Below, in pieces: positions 40,819 through 51,334 of a stretch of DNA of 64,000 nt (the first letter of the stretch is position 1; each line of letters opens with the position of its first letter). The stretch spans positions 372,001-436,000 of the forward strand of contig WOFQ01000016.1 of assembly GCA_012184525.1 (NCBI GenBank), read 5' to 3'. The position numbers and the translations under genes were made by a program. Source of the DNA: Xenoacremonium recifei (lineage: Eukaryota > Ascomycota > Sordariomycetes > Hypocreales > Nectriaceae). A model generated the notes under the pieces. That model did no database searches and was not told the DNA's origin. It was given only the letters and a program-made list of their open reading frames with translations.

Positions 40819-43656
40819 ATGGCTGCGACTCCATTCGACCTCTCCCAATTTGGCGCGAACCCCTTCGACATCTACACCGATGCCTCCGTCGTCAAGAATC
40901 CCGCGCCTGTTCTTCCCGGAGGAGCCTGCAACTTCAAGGACCTGACCCCCGGCGCCAATGGAGCCCAGTGTGGATGTCGGCGCTTCTGGAGTCGCAGCAC
41001 CGGAAGTCATCTGGCCCAGGACCAGATGCATTGGTGCATGTGCAATCACCATGCCTGCTTCCACGAGGCTGGAGATGGACCTAGACTCCGCGATGACCAG
41101 CAACTACTTCCCGAGGCCGCCAACTTCCTCGACCAGGAGAATGAGAAGCCCCGAACTGGCCGCGAGCCTCTGAGTCCTGTCATGGATCTGGCTCTGGCAA
41201 CACCCGCGGCCATGCCTGGAATGGACTTCGCCAACTTGATCAGCCCTGGAACCGGACTTTCTTTTCTCATGGACAGGCCCGAGGAATCATCTCCCACCCA
41301 AGGACTCGCCACTATGCCTCAGAGTTCGGCCCCAGGAACCTCCCTGCCAGATACGTTATACTGGGGAAACTGCGCACCTCCACGTTCGGACGCGACTCCG
41401 CTGCCTCCCATCCCGTCTCAGTGTCTGATGCCATCTCAGACTGCATCCACGACATCTTCCGCCCAGGCCAGGTACCTTCGACCATTTGCCGGAAAAGGAC
41501 TTCAGACCCTCAGTGGTGTTACAAGCAATAAGCTTCGACCACTGCTCCAGGATAAACCCCCGGAACATCTACCAACGACTGCGTCCAGGGATCCAGCGGC
41601 TCAGAGCGACTCATACGTCTTCGTAACCCAGGATCCCGAAGGCCACGACCACCAGGGTCAGGAGACCACTCAAACTGCCACTCCAATAGCGGTTGAGCCT
41701 CGGGCTCAGAACAACTCCCAGTCAGTGTCTCGTAGGGCTTTCAAGAACCTATCAGAGACAGTCAGTGGGCATGAGCAGCGTCTTGACCGCCTGGAGACGA
41801 CTTCCTTCTCTGCTGCGGGACATGACGAGTGCCAAGATAAGCATGAAAATACGGACGTTCGTATGACTGAACTCGAAAGCAGAGTAGAAGAGGTAGAGAA
41901 GCTGGTCAACGACAATGGCAGCGTCGTATCGCGCTCTATGCGGAATGATGATGCCAGTGTCGTCTCCGCGTCGACTACCGCCACCAGCCGACCTTCCCAA
42001 TCGCAAGAACTATACAACCAAGTTCAAAGCCTTCAAGCGCGGATCAATCTGATCCAGGCTCTCATGCCCACGACGAGTCACCCCTGGGACGTGGAGGTTG
42101 TCTTTCTACCTTTCCCGCTTAAGAAGGTGTGGCAGGAAGGACACCAGTTCAAGCACGACGCCAACACGAGCAGCGATGAATGGACTCAGCTTCCGATGAC
42201 GCATAGTACTGGCACGCTGAGATCACAGTCGCCCTTCTACGGCGATTGGGCCAACTTGGAAAACGACAGCCCTTGGCTATTCCCCAAGGCCTGTGGCGAT
42301 AGGAGTGTGGTCTATCAGCGACTCCGCAGCCGGGGACTGGTGAAGACGGTCACGGTGACGGGCTCGGATGCCAGAAGCGTCAACTCGGCTATGAACAACG
42401 CGTTTGGTAACGTGTTTCGGGAAATGGAAATGCACTCGCGCTCACAAACGCCTAGTGGCCGCTCTGCATCTTTCCTAGGCCTCAAGTCGTCATGGGTGCC
42501 TCTGCGTAAGGTGCATAAGGATTCCCGGCTGCGGTTCCTCAGCCCAGGAGACATGGTCACGCCTTCGATGTGGGATGTCCAGTTCCTGAATTCGGTCATG
42601 ATGAGGTCGTCTGAACCTAGACTGTTCGTCACTCATCCCGATGCCTACATCCAAGACTATCAGGCCTACGAGACTGGGTGGACTTGGCAGAGATTGAAGG
42701 AGACCAACCCGTGCTCTGTCGACGAAGATCTTGACTCTCAGGCTTCTCAGGGGGGCGTCGAGGAGAACATTTGTTGGGCCTGGAGTGAGCTGCTCGACGA
42801 GGCACCAGCGTCTCAGATTTCGATCAGGGAGCAGCAGGACAGGCAAACAGTTTCAACGTCGCCATCACAGGTGTTCTTCCCGGCAGCTCAGACATTCAGG
42901 TCCTCGAGTCCCAGTATCCAGGCGCCCATACAGTCTCCTCTACTCAAGGGGCGACGGGGTTCCCGTCCGCCTCACATCCGTACTTCATCGATGCCCATGG
43001 CGGGACCGGCCCAGGCTACGCCATCCAGTGCCCGACGTCGGGTTGCATCCTATGGTCAGAGTCGAAGATCATCGCCTGCAGTGCGAGTCAGTTCGCAAAC
43101 AGCTATCATGAAGAGACGACGTACACGATCGCCCAGCCACCAGCGATTCACGCCGAGATGGACAGCATCGCCGAGCCCGATGCCACTGGGCCTGACGGAA
43201 CGCCAACACGCGAGAGGGATGACGCCGTTTGCTTATGCCACACCGCACAGCAACGCTCCGCTCCAGGAGGTCCGCGCTTTAAGAGGCAACAGTGTAGTGA
43301 ACCAGGCCCCCATCTCAGCATCCGACGACGAAGACGCCGATTTCGAGTTGTATGAGAGTGACTCGGATGATCTCTATGACGATGACAGCCTAGAGGGCGT
43401 AGAGATCCTCCAGCACGCCCAACTGCGCCCCGCCCACATGGACTCACAACAGTGGCAGCTACCGGAGGATGAACCCTGGCCTGGAATTGAAGATCAAGAG
43501 CGTCACTCCGATGGCGAGAATATTGATCCACGCGAACCAGATCAGCGCAGCGATGTTAGCAGCCAGCCGTCCGAGTATCCCAGCACGCAAAGTGCTTGGC
43601 CAGCGGGCGATGATCAGGGATTCCAGATACACGAAGATGATGAGAACAAGACATGA
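40819..43656 (+). CDS. Unnamed 945-aa protein with N-terminal Cys/His motif and central conserved domain
   Basis: Single exon, 945 aa; family not recognised. The N-terminus has a compact Cys/His pattern (C37, C51, C53, H71, C73, C75, H77, H78, C80, H82; QCGCRRFWSRS and HWCMCNHHACFHE) that looks able to bind zinc. A disordered stretch follows, then helical coiled-coil segments at about 305-385 (GHEQRLDRLETTSFS, MTELESRVEEVEKLVNDNG) and 400-415 (LYNQVQSLQARINLIQAL). A globular region about 415-630 contains HPWDVEVVFLPFPLKKVWQE, DSPWLFPKACGDRSVVYQRL, FLGLKSSWVPLRKVHKDSRL and PGDMVTPSMWDVQFLNSVMM. The C-terminal third is basic then strongly acidic (DDEDADFELYESDSDDLYDD). A nuclear or regulatory role is possible but unsupported. 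An out-of-frame ATG at 40799 precedes and overlaps the start. Confidence 0.72.
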   Translation: MAATPFDLSQFGANPFDIYTDASVVKNPAPVLPGGACNFKDLTPGANGAQCGCRRFWSRSTGSHLAQDQMHWCMCNHHACFHEAGDGPRLRDDQQLLPEAANFLDQENEKPRTGREPLSPVMDLALATPAAMPGMDFANLISPGTGLSFLMDRPEESSPTQGLATMPQSSAPGTSLPDTLYWGNCAPPRSDATPLPPIPSQCLMPSQTASTTSSAQARYLRPFAGKGLQTLSGVTSNKLRPLLQDKPPEHLPTTASRDPAAQSDSYVFVTQDPEGHDHQGQETTQTATPIAVEPRAQNNSQSVSRRAFKNLSETVSGHEQRLDRLETTSFSAAGHDECQDKHENTDVRMTELESRVEEVEKLVNDNGSVVSRSMRNDDASVVSASTTATSRPSQSQELYNQVQSLQARINLIQALMPTTSHPWDVEVVFLPFPLKKVWQEGHQFKHDANTSSDEWTQLPMTHSTGTLRSQSPFYGDWANLENDSPWLFPKACGDRSVVYQRLRSRGLVKTVTVTGSDARSVNSAMNNAFGNVFREMEMHSRSQTPSGRSASFLGLKSSWVPLRKVHKDSRLRFLSPGDMVTPSMWDVQFLNSVMMRSSEPRLFVTHPDAYIQDYQAYETGWTWQRLKETNPCSVDEDLDSQASQGGVEENICWAWSELLDEAPASQISIREQQDRQTVSTSPSQVFFPAAQTFRSSSPSIQAPIQSPLLKGRRGSRPPHIRTSSMPMAGPAQATPSSARRRVASYGQSRRSSPAVRVSSQTAIMKRRRTRSPSHQRFTPRWTASPSPMPLGLTERQHARGMTPFAYATPHSNAPLQEVRALRGNSVVNQAPISASDDEDADFELYESDSDDLYDDDSLEGVEILQHAQLRPAHMDSQQWQLPEDEPWPGIEDQERHSDGENIDPREPDQRSDVSSQPSEYPSTQSAWPAGDDQGFQIHEDDENKT

Positions 43657-44810
43657 AAGCTGGATATTTATGTGATGATACCTAAGGGATGTCACGAAAC
43701 GGGATGAAAATGGCTCTTTGGCACACTGCTATTACTCATGTTTTCCATTTCCTTTGTCTAATAATCTTCTATATACGTTTGGCGTCTGGGAGGATCGTAC
43801 AAGCAGGTGTTTGCGGAGTTACGTTAGGGTCAAGCCCGAGGCAGGCGGGAGGTCCAGGATTAGGAGCGAGTGTAGGCATTTTGGGTTTGGGTGGTGAGGA
43901 GGATGGATGTTTCGTTGTTACTACTACTACTACTGTTTCTCTCCCCCCTTTGGACGCTTATATCAGACGCGTATGTACAGGCCATCGCGCCGCGCTACTC
44001 TTTCTGGATGTAATAGAGACGTTCTCGGTTTCCCCTCTGCATTGGCGTCTACTGGTGTGCATCTAGAGTTGTTCTCGAACGTCACCTTACTTGTAAGACT
44101 GCCTCGTAATCCGCAAGGCATCCAAATTCAAAAGGCCCCCCAGCCTTGTGCTATATTAAGCCTCGCCTCTCCACCCCATGCCCGTTGGCAGTGCAAGTCC
44201 AATCCGGCAGCCTAAAGTCACGGCGTCCACGCAAGCGTTTCAAGCCACCAGTCTCACCATGAAACACCACATCAATGGCGGGGACAACCCGCCGAAGTGA
44301 AAGTCAAGCATTGCCATTGAATGTCTGTAAGAGTCTAATCGCGGCAGCGGTATCGGGTATCAAAGCCCATCCATCAACCCCTAGAAAAAACAGTAGAGAA
44401 AAGACGTTCGTCGTCGTCTAGAAACCCAGGTCAAAACACCACAACCCCTCCGTTGTCTAGTTTCCAAGGCCAAAAGTCAAAACGTAAAAGCAGGTTCGTC
44501 CGGTTTTCCCACCGCAAGTCGTCATGTTTCCCGTACAAGTAGCGGCGCCGGATACGAGAGAGGGCCCTCCCTCCACTTCCCGCCTCCCCCACCTCGGAGC
44601 TGCTCCGGAGATCCGAGTTTCGGGCTGCTCGTCTTCGTTTTCGTCTGTCCCGTCCCATTGGCCGTGTCTTTTGAAGTTCGTTTTGTTTGCTCATATGTCC
44701 GTCCATCCGTATGTATGTCTGTCTGTAAAGGAATGGTAATGTATACTGCGTGCTAAGGCGGGTGTGTCGCCCGCAACGAGGGTATAGAGAAGTCTGCTCT
44801 GCACAACCGC
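43657..44810. other. Convergent 3' region of the 945-aa gene and VPS62
   Basis: About 1.15 kb with an ACT/TAC repeat at 43918-43935. No gene was seen. Confidence 0.5.
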
Positions 44811-46322
44811 CTAATACCACGTCCCCTGGGGATCCAGCTCGTAGAGAATGTTGCACTTCTGCGTCTGGCACAGCTTGCTGCGCTGCAGGCGCTTGAACTT
44901 GGGCCCGTCCGGCCCCGTCACGTAGTGGTACTGGCCAAAGAAGCGCCACTGCCTGGGGTCAGCCAGAGAGTAGACCTCGTCGCCCCAGCGGCCATTGAAG
45001 TGGAACCACGACGTCGGCGCCTGCGGGTTCTGAGCAGCTGGAATGAGGCTCTTGGGCTGGCGCAGTGTGTCCGTGTCCTCGTGATACTCCTTGAGGTAGT
45101 CATAGTGGTAGGCGTAGACGTTGAGCGAGGGGTCCCACAGGGGGCCCTTGTCGGTGATGTCCTTGAGGAGCTTGAAGGGCAGGATGTAGGCGTGGTTCCC
45201 CGGCAGGGCGTACATGGCGTGCGAGCCGACGGCCGAGTAGATGACAGGCCGGTCACCGCGCTTCTCGACAGCCTCGAAGGCATAGGCCTGGCCGCCCTGG
45301 TGCTCCGAGAAGAACACGCCGCGGGGGGCACCGTTCTCGAACCGCACCATACAATGCTCCCAGTCGCCAACATGGTTGCCGAACCGCACGCCCAACACCG
45401 TCTGGCCCAGGTTGTAGGAGTAGAAAAAGAACCAGAAGGCGTCTACAATACCCGAGCCCTTGTCCACCACAACCAGCACCGCAGGGGCCGTCGAGTAGCC
45501 GTCGGCGTCGGGCTTGTGGCCGCGCGAGACAAGGCGATCGTTGCCGGTAGAGCGCCGGTGATTCCGGAAGTCGCGCTGGCGAGGATCGGAGATGCGGTGC
45601 AACGGTTGGTCCTTGTCCACGTCGTACCAAGTAGTCGGTTCTCTTTGCTCGGGGGCCTTGGGTCCGTTGTCGCGGGGAGGTGTGATCTCGTCGTCCAGCT
45701 CCCCTTCCGGGAACGGGTTGGGGATATTGAAATGGCTGTGCAGCCAGTTGGGTCGTTCCTCGACATCTTCGTTGCTGCGGAGGACAACCTGGCCCTCGTA
45801 CCGGTTCAGGAGGTGCAAATTGTCGAGCGTCCACTTCTCGGTCGAGTTGAGGAGCTCGTCGTCAACGTAGACGTCCATGTGCTCGACGTGCTCTCGAATG
45901 TCTGAGGGCCAGAACTCCTCGCCCGAGTAGAGGTGGACCAGCGGCGCATGGCGGGTAACATATTCGGGGATCTCTTTGAGGACCCTCCTCCGCTCGTGGA
46001 CGTTGCGCTTGGTGTTGTCTCGGCGAACCTGCTCGGGCTCCCAGCTGACGGCTCTCCGGCGGAGCTCACCCCAGTAGTCGTCGTCCTCATCGTTATGGCG
46101 AGCAGCCGGGTCCTTCCTCAGATGGTGAAGACCGCACAGCCCGAGCCAGCGACACGCCTGACGGTCAAGGAAGTAAGGGCTGCTGTCAACCCAGCGTTTG
46201 TCTTGGGCTCGCTTCTCGGGGCCTTGCTTGGTGGGATCGAGGACTCGGGGAGCCAGCCATGCGCCGAAGGAGACGACCAGCAACAGGGCGACGAAGATGG
46301 TGAAGCGGCGTATCCAGTACAT
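44811..46322 (-). CDS. VPS62: Vps62-like vacuolar protein sorting protein
   Basis: Single exon, 503 aa. A hydrophobic N-terminal segment (FTIFVALLLVVSFGAWLAP, about residues 8-26) is a signal anchor or signal peptide. The body is the Vps62 domain (DUF946 group): RHAPLVHLYSGEEFWPSDIR near 120, then VDAFWFFFYSYNLGQTVLGV, FGNHVGDWEHCMVRFENGAP, GVFFSEHQGGQAYAFEAVEK, PVIYSAVGSHAMYALPGNHA and SWFHFNGRWGDEVYSLADPR. The repeated His-Asp/Glu-rich patches (NHVGDWEH, SEHQGG, GSHAMY) are typical of the family. Yeast Vps62 was found in a screen for vacuolar sorting of carboxypeptidase Y; its biochemical activity is not known. It is convergent with the 945-aa gene. Confidence 0.9.
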   Translation of the reverse strand: MYWIRRFTIFVALLLVVSFGAWLAPRVLDPTKQGPEKRAQDKRWVDSSPYFLDRQACRWLGLCGLHHLRKDPAARHNDEDDDYWGELRRRAVSWEPEQVRRDNTKRNVHERRRVLKEIPEYVTRHAPLVHLYSGEEFWPSDIREHVEHMDVYVDDELLNSTEKWTLDNLHLLNRYEGQVVLRSNEDVEERPNWLHSHFNIPNPFPEGELDDEITPPRDNGPKAPEQREPTTWYDVDKDQPLHRISDPRQRDFRNHRRSTGNDRLVSRGHKPDADGYSTAPAVLVVVDKGSGIVDAFWFFFYSYNLGQTVLGVRFGNHVGDWEHCMVRFENGAPRGVFFSEHQGGQAYAFEAVEKRGDRPVIYSAVGSHAMYALPGNHAYILPFKLLKDITDKGPLWDPSLNVYAYHYDYLKEYHEDTDTLRQPKSLIPAAQNPQAPTSWFHFNGRWGDEVYSLADPRQWRFFGQYHYVTGPDGPKFKRLQRSKLCQTQKCNILYELDPQGTWY

Positions 46323-49300
46323 GGCGACGGCGCCTGAGGTGCTGGACCTCGCGATCGAAACTCCTCTCTGTGCTGAACTTGGTCACCCGTGTGGAGCGAG
46401 GATCGGAGGGTGAGGGTGTATGAGGTGAAAGAAGAGAGGCGGAACAGAGATATCGGGACGGCCGAAACCGAAACGAGGGAGATGGCGGGCGAAGAAAGCA
46501 GCGAGTCAGAACAAGCGCTGAAGAAGGCAGAAGGGATAGGCCAGCTATAAGAGGATCACGAACGCATGGAGAAGAAAACGAGGGGCTGTAACGACGCCGC
46601 TGGCGGCATGTCGCGGGCTGGGGGGGGTGTGCGTGGGAAAGAAAGAGAAGCAGAGGCAGCGAGACGGGATGTTAGTCGGGGGGCAGAGAACCGAGTGGAG
46701 GGGATTCTGAAGGCTTGCCTTGCACACTAAGCTGGGATGGCAGATCCAGCCGGACGGGAAGGGCAAGGGATCCATCCTGGCCTGCAGCGATTGGCGGCCA
46801 GACTGGCTGAGGCTGTGCCAAGCCCCTACCGGAAGCCCCCCAAAAGCCCCAAAGCCACCAAAGGCCTAGCCGCCAGCGGCTGCCCGGCTAGCAGCAAGTA
46901 CCTAAAGTACCCTGGACATGGGTCAGCCGTCCTGCCCTGGTCAGCCGCCCGCATCCATCGGCGCTCTTGGTCAGCAGCGAGCCATGTCTCAGTGGTCATC
47001 CGTACCTGGCGGATGTACCTGACCTGTTTCTGTGCCTTGCTGATGGATGGATGGATGGGAAGGTGCGCTCCTTTTGCGGTGCATATCACCTCAGGGGAAG
47101 GATGGGTGGAAGGAAAGAAGGTTGCTGCAGCAGGCGCATCTGTTTTGGCGATCCTTCCCAAAAAAGTCTTTTCCTGCTTTACGTCTTTCTTCTTCTCGCC
47201 TCTCATTCTCTGCCACACACACTCCCCGTGTTCTCCCGTCAACCCTTATCAACAACAGCGGCGTCAATGGCTGGACAACTCCTAGATCATGCATGCTCAG
47301 GCATCAACAATACTCTCAATACCTCCGGCAGGCATCACAATACATCCAGACTCCTCGGTGATAGACATGGCCCTAGCAGGGCGTCTTTCCTGCTGCCTCA
47401 CCAGCGCCTCCACAGGCCGAACCAACGCCGGTCTTTCTCCATGTTCTGTGTTGGCCCTGCTGCCCCTCCTCTTCCTTCCAGGCTTTTTGTCAGTCAAAGC
47501 CCTCATCCTACGGACTTCCTACGGACCATCGTCGAACTTGGGCTGCTCCGTGCCTCCAAAAGACGCAACCGATCAGCTGTGGTGGTGCCCCTCAGCCGTC
47601 ATCGTTCTGTACCCGATACCTCCCCGCCCCCGCATGTCGGCCGCGAACTTCCCTGTACCGCCTACTCACCGGTAGAGCCAAAATACGATTACGGCGAGGC
47701 CCCCGTTCCGAAGCGGTAGTGGGAGGCAGGGGCGTGAAGGGCTGGCCTGGCTAGGGTCTCGAGTGGACGGGCTGGACGATAGCCTGGCCTGGCTTTCCCC
47801 TCCTTTCAGCGGCGACCGGTCCTGCGGCTGTATCCTTCTGAGGTCTGAGTTGGCTCATGTCTCTTTAACCAGGCGCTGTCCAATTGGCAACAAAAGATTA
47901 ATGTTTCGATTCGAGGCCCGAGGAGGCGTGACCGCACGCAACACCTCCCACGTTTGGCCAGCCCCAACCTCGCTGACCTCCCCATTCTGGAATACCCGCA
48001 GTGGTGGTCTTGTTCTGGCCTGGTCTGGGGCGGTATCTTTTGCCGCTACTCATGGCCATGACTCTCACCAGGCGGAGGGTCAGTCGTGATGGAGCACTAG
48101 AGGATGGCCAGTGCGATCGATGGAGGCGCTGGGTCTCGCCCATGTGTGAGCGCTGGAGTCTCATCAATGCCCGTCGATACTTCTCTCGAAACGATGCCCA
48201 GCCCACATATGACCTTAAAGGTCTTGAGCAGCCGACGTTGTCATGCGGATACGAAGTCCCTCGATCTTCATCTGCTGTGCCGGCAATCTAGATTTCGTCC
48301 AAGCCTGGTCCTGAACCCCTTCCCAACGACAGCCCAAGGCCGCTCCCATGCCCCCAACGAACCATTGCCAGCCTGACCGCCACATGGCACCGCCTCGCGT
48401 TTTACAGGGCGAAGGACTTCTCAGCGGCCCTAGCGCTGTCTCAAGGGTCCCCTGCAAGGCTGGGAAAGACAGAATCGACACAACTGGGGCAGAAGACCCT
48501 GCTGTTGGGTCTGTCTCGGATCTCCAACGCAGGGCTCGTTGCCAGCAATCACGCGTCGCCAACCAATTATGGCCTCATAGCACCATGCGTGCTCGACTCT
48601 GGCACTCTGTTGAGGTCTGTGAGTAGCATCTCACCGCTGGTGAGCTTTGACGCTCCTATGGTGGGTGGGAATGGTGGCATCGCCATTCGAGCGTGTGGCT
48701 CACTTTGCGACTTGAAACCTCGTCATGTGCCACTTACGATCGTTCAAAAGACCCAACCGCAGCCAAACGTTTGACCCACGAGACGACACTCGTGCACCAA
48801 CGGTGACATCCCAGAAGTGTTTCCTCCATTACTGAAGTCACAAACCCGGTTCTCGGGTTTCTGATATTTCACAAGAGGCCAGAAGATGGACTTTCCAATG
48901 TGATTAAAGGTCCAGCTTCACGCCAAGACGCCCGTTTCTTCATATTCTTCTCCAAGCTACGGCTATTAATATTAAAGTTCAGATCTGGAGGTTAAGCTCA
49001 GCTTTCCGAATATCAATCTCCACAGGGTATTTTCGGATGCTGCGAAACGCAGTTGAGTCCAGTCCTGCGCCTCGATGCAAGGTTGCAAACAGTGTGGCCG
49101 CTGTTCTGCTTGAGATTGGTACTCAGATGTAGCGACATCCAATCGCTGACGCACGAATCGGCATGACCTCGCTTGTATGGTTGCGAGCGCCGACAACGGC
49201 CTCGGAGGGGTGTGAGGGGGACACTTCCACTGCAGGAACGGGCATGATGAAAATTCCCGCCCACCCTCACGCTCGCCTAGTTCGTCGGTAGTATCACCCA

Positions 49301-49445
49301 ACCGTCGGGCTAGCACGACGCCGTGTTGCGAAAATCCCCAGATCCTGAGTTATGCCTACTGCTGCATCGGCTACGCTGTTGAGCCTGCAGTGAAAGATCG
49401 ATTGCTTTGGTATTCCGGATCTCGCATCCAGGGTGGGAATCATCT
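46323..49445. other. Long gene-free stretch upstream of VPS62
   Basis: About 3.1 kb. The left part is the VPS62 promoter/leader. A GGAT repeat lies near 47041-47056. Open frames on the plus strand near 46967-47719 (up to 250 codons) overlap each other and show low-complexity composition without recognisable domains or splice partners; I did not call them. The right end (49300-49445) is the 3' UTR of the TFIIIC subunit gene. Confidence 0.45.
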
Positions 49446-50849
49446 TCAATCCACCATAGTGACGTCCTCAACGTCGTCGTCGTTCTCGTTATTGTTTTCA
49501 TCACTCTCCTCACTTCCATCGTTGGCGTCTTCCTCCTCCTCGTCTTCGTCCTCAACATCTTCCTCCCCTTGCTCGTCGACGTGCTCGTCATTGTCGTCCT
49601 GAACATCTTTCCACCGAGCCGGCGTGGGTGTGGACAAGAGGCTCGAATCGACCAGCACACGCTGGCCACCTCCAACCGTTTGTCCTTCTCTCTCACCCAC
49701 CGCCGTGCCTCCGCGGCGTCCACCTCTGATCCTTGGGCGTCCCATAGGCCTTCGCGCTCGCCGTGTCTGCAGGCGCTTGGGAAAGACCTCGTTGCCATTC
49801 TCGTCAAACATGCGCTTAGGTCGCCGGGGTTTGTAGTCGGGATCTCGGTTATCCTTGAAGTCCTTTCCCTCGCCGTCCTTTGCGTAGACCGTGACCTGAT
49901 CTAACTCGCCCTTCCGCCTCTTGAGCGCCATGAGGTTCTCCAGGAACCGTGTTTGCTGACCCTTCTCGCCGGTCTTGTCCTTACCCACGGGAATACGTAT
50001 GTTCCACTCCTCACGGATCGCAGCTAGAGGGTCTTCTTGCAGCTCCTTAGGTTCCAGGATCTTCTCGGTCGTCATGATGCGCGTTGCGCTGGCACCCAAC
50101 AAGTCCACATCGCCAGCGAGCTGACGTAGCGCGGGAAGGGGGTTCTCGGTATCATGGGTCGTAAATATAGCTTCGGTTCCGATGACTTCTGCCCAATGGC
50201 CCTCGAAGACGCGTCCTCGGTAGGAGATTATGGGGTTCTTTGAATGTAATTCGAGGATCTGAATTTCCTCGTCCTCGTCACCGTCGTCTTCTGCCTCGCC
50301 CCCTTCAGCTGTATCTTCTACCTGATCCGTCTCCTTGCCTTTTCCTTTCGGGTCTACCTTAGAACCTCGCAGTTCGGACCGGACCTCGGGGCCATCGTCA
50401 TCGTCCGCTTCGGCCGCAGGGAGTGGCTCGTCGTCGTCGTTCTCGTTTTCATCATTGTCATCGTCTTGCTCACCCGCGTTCCGCCATCCTACTGAATGCT
50501 GGTCCAGCCAGTTCTTGTAGTAGCCCCCGCGACTGTGATGTACGGCTTTGGTTTGACGGTCTTTGAACTCGGGGTAGGACAAATCGAGGGTAAGGTAGTA
50601 GGTCTAAGGAAGCTTCGGTCAGCGACAGCGCGTCCGGGCTATCCGCGAATCACGTGCCTCGGTTTCTGTATTTGAGTACTCGTATTCCCACTCGCCCTCT
50701 TCGTCGGGCTGTGCGTGATGGTCGACGCTCAGAGCTGCAGGCTGCTGGGCGAGTCTCTCTTCGTCAGGGAGACCGGCCATGACGTCTGTCACTAACGAAG
50801 AGTGCTCAGACTCAGGAAGAAGGATCGAAGCATTGAAGGATCGAAACAT
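49446..50849 (-). CDS. Transcription factor IIIC triple-barrel subunit (Sfc7/TFC7/GTF3C6 type)
   Basis: Two exons on the minus strand: 50849-50658 and 50603-49446, giving 449 aa. The 54-nt intron has a GC donor (GAG|GCACGT) and a TTAG acceptor with a CTGAC branch site; only this splice joins EWEYEYSNTETE to TYYLTLDLSYPEFKD, the hallmark of the TFIIIC triple-barrel (tau55/GTF3C6) domain. The barrel continues with IQILELHSKNPIISYRGRVF and EGHWAEVIGTEAIFTTHD after a long acidic insert. The rest has a basic patch (RRARRPMGRPRIRGGRRGG) and a very acidic C-terminal tail. TFIIIC recruits TFIIIB to tRNA genes for RNA polymerase III. The start could also be the ATG at 50780. It is divergent from HIS7. 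Confidence 0.82.
50604..50657 (-). other. GC-AG intron in the TFIIIC subunit gene
   Basis: A 54-nt intron with donor GAG|GCACGT and acceptor CTTAG|ACC. A GT two bases further (GCAC|GTGATT) would shift the frame and lose the conserved join, so the GC donor is preferred. Confidence 0.7.
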
Positions 50850-51334
50850 TGTGGCCGAGTGGTGACTGCACGGCCGAATGCTCTTGTAAGGGGTCCCATT
50901 GGCAGACAGGGGAGATGATATTATGGAGGGGTGTTGTTGGAATGAAAAGGCTGGTTGAATCAATTCAATCCCCATGTGCAGATTACCCTTTCGGGCGATC
51001 GCCAGGTCGGTCAGGGACGGCAGGACAGACCGGACAGGGATCAGGCGGGGCAATTGCCGGTCGGGACTGCCCCGCTATGGATGACTCTTTCCTCGCATTG
51101 GCGGGGTGAAATTCGGAAGGAAGTGGACGACTCACTCACTTTCGACATTCTCAACACCAAGCTTTCATTTGGCTCTGTCCTTTGCCTGGCAGCTCTCAGG
51201 GGCTCTCCCAGCGACGCGACTAGCTGCAGCGACATTGGCAATATTGCGACGAGATCCCCGGCGAGACTCCCACGCCTCCCCTTCCCGCGCTTCGACTTCA
51301 CCTCTCGATACCCCGCCAGCAATCCTCGGGCACG
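50850..51334. promoter_or_regulatory. Shared TFIIIC subunit/HIS7 promoter with two Gcn4/CPC1-like sites
   Basis: A 485-nt divergent promoter. ATGACTCTT begins at 51081, and the complement of 51127-51135 reads GTGAGTCGT; both are one or two bases away from the Gcn4/CPC1 consensus RTGASTCAY. They lie about 200-250 nt upstream of the HIS7 ATG. General amino acid control of HIS7 is established in yeast and Aspergillus; control here is inferred. Confidence 0.55.

Noticed and set aside
46967..47719. 250-codon plus-strand open frame, overlapping a 128-codon frame at 47289-47675
   Set aside because: Two overlapping frames of low-complexity composition, no recognisable family, no splice structure, no conserved-looking block.
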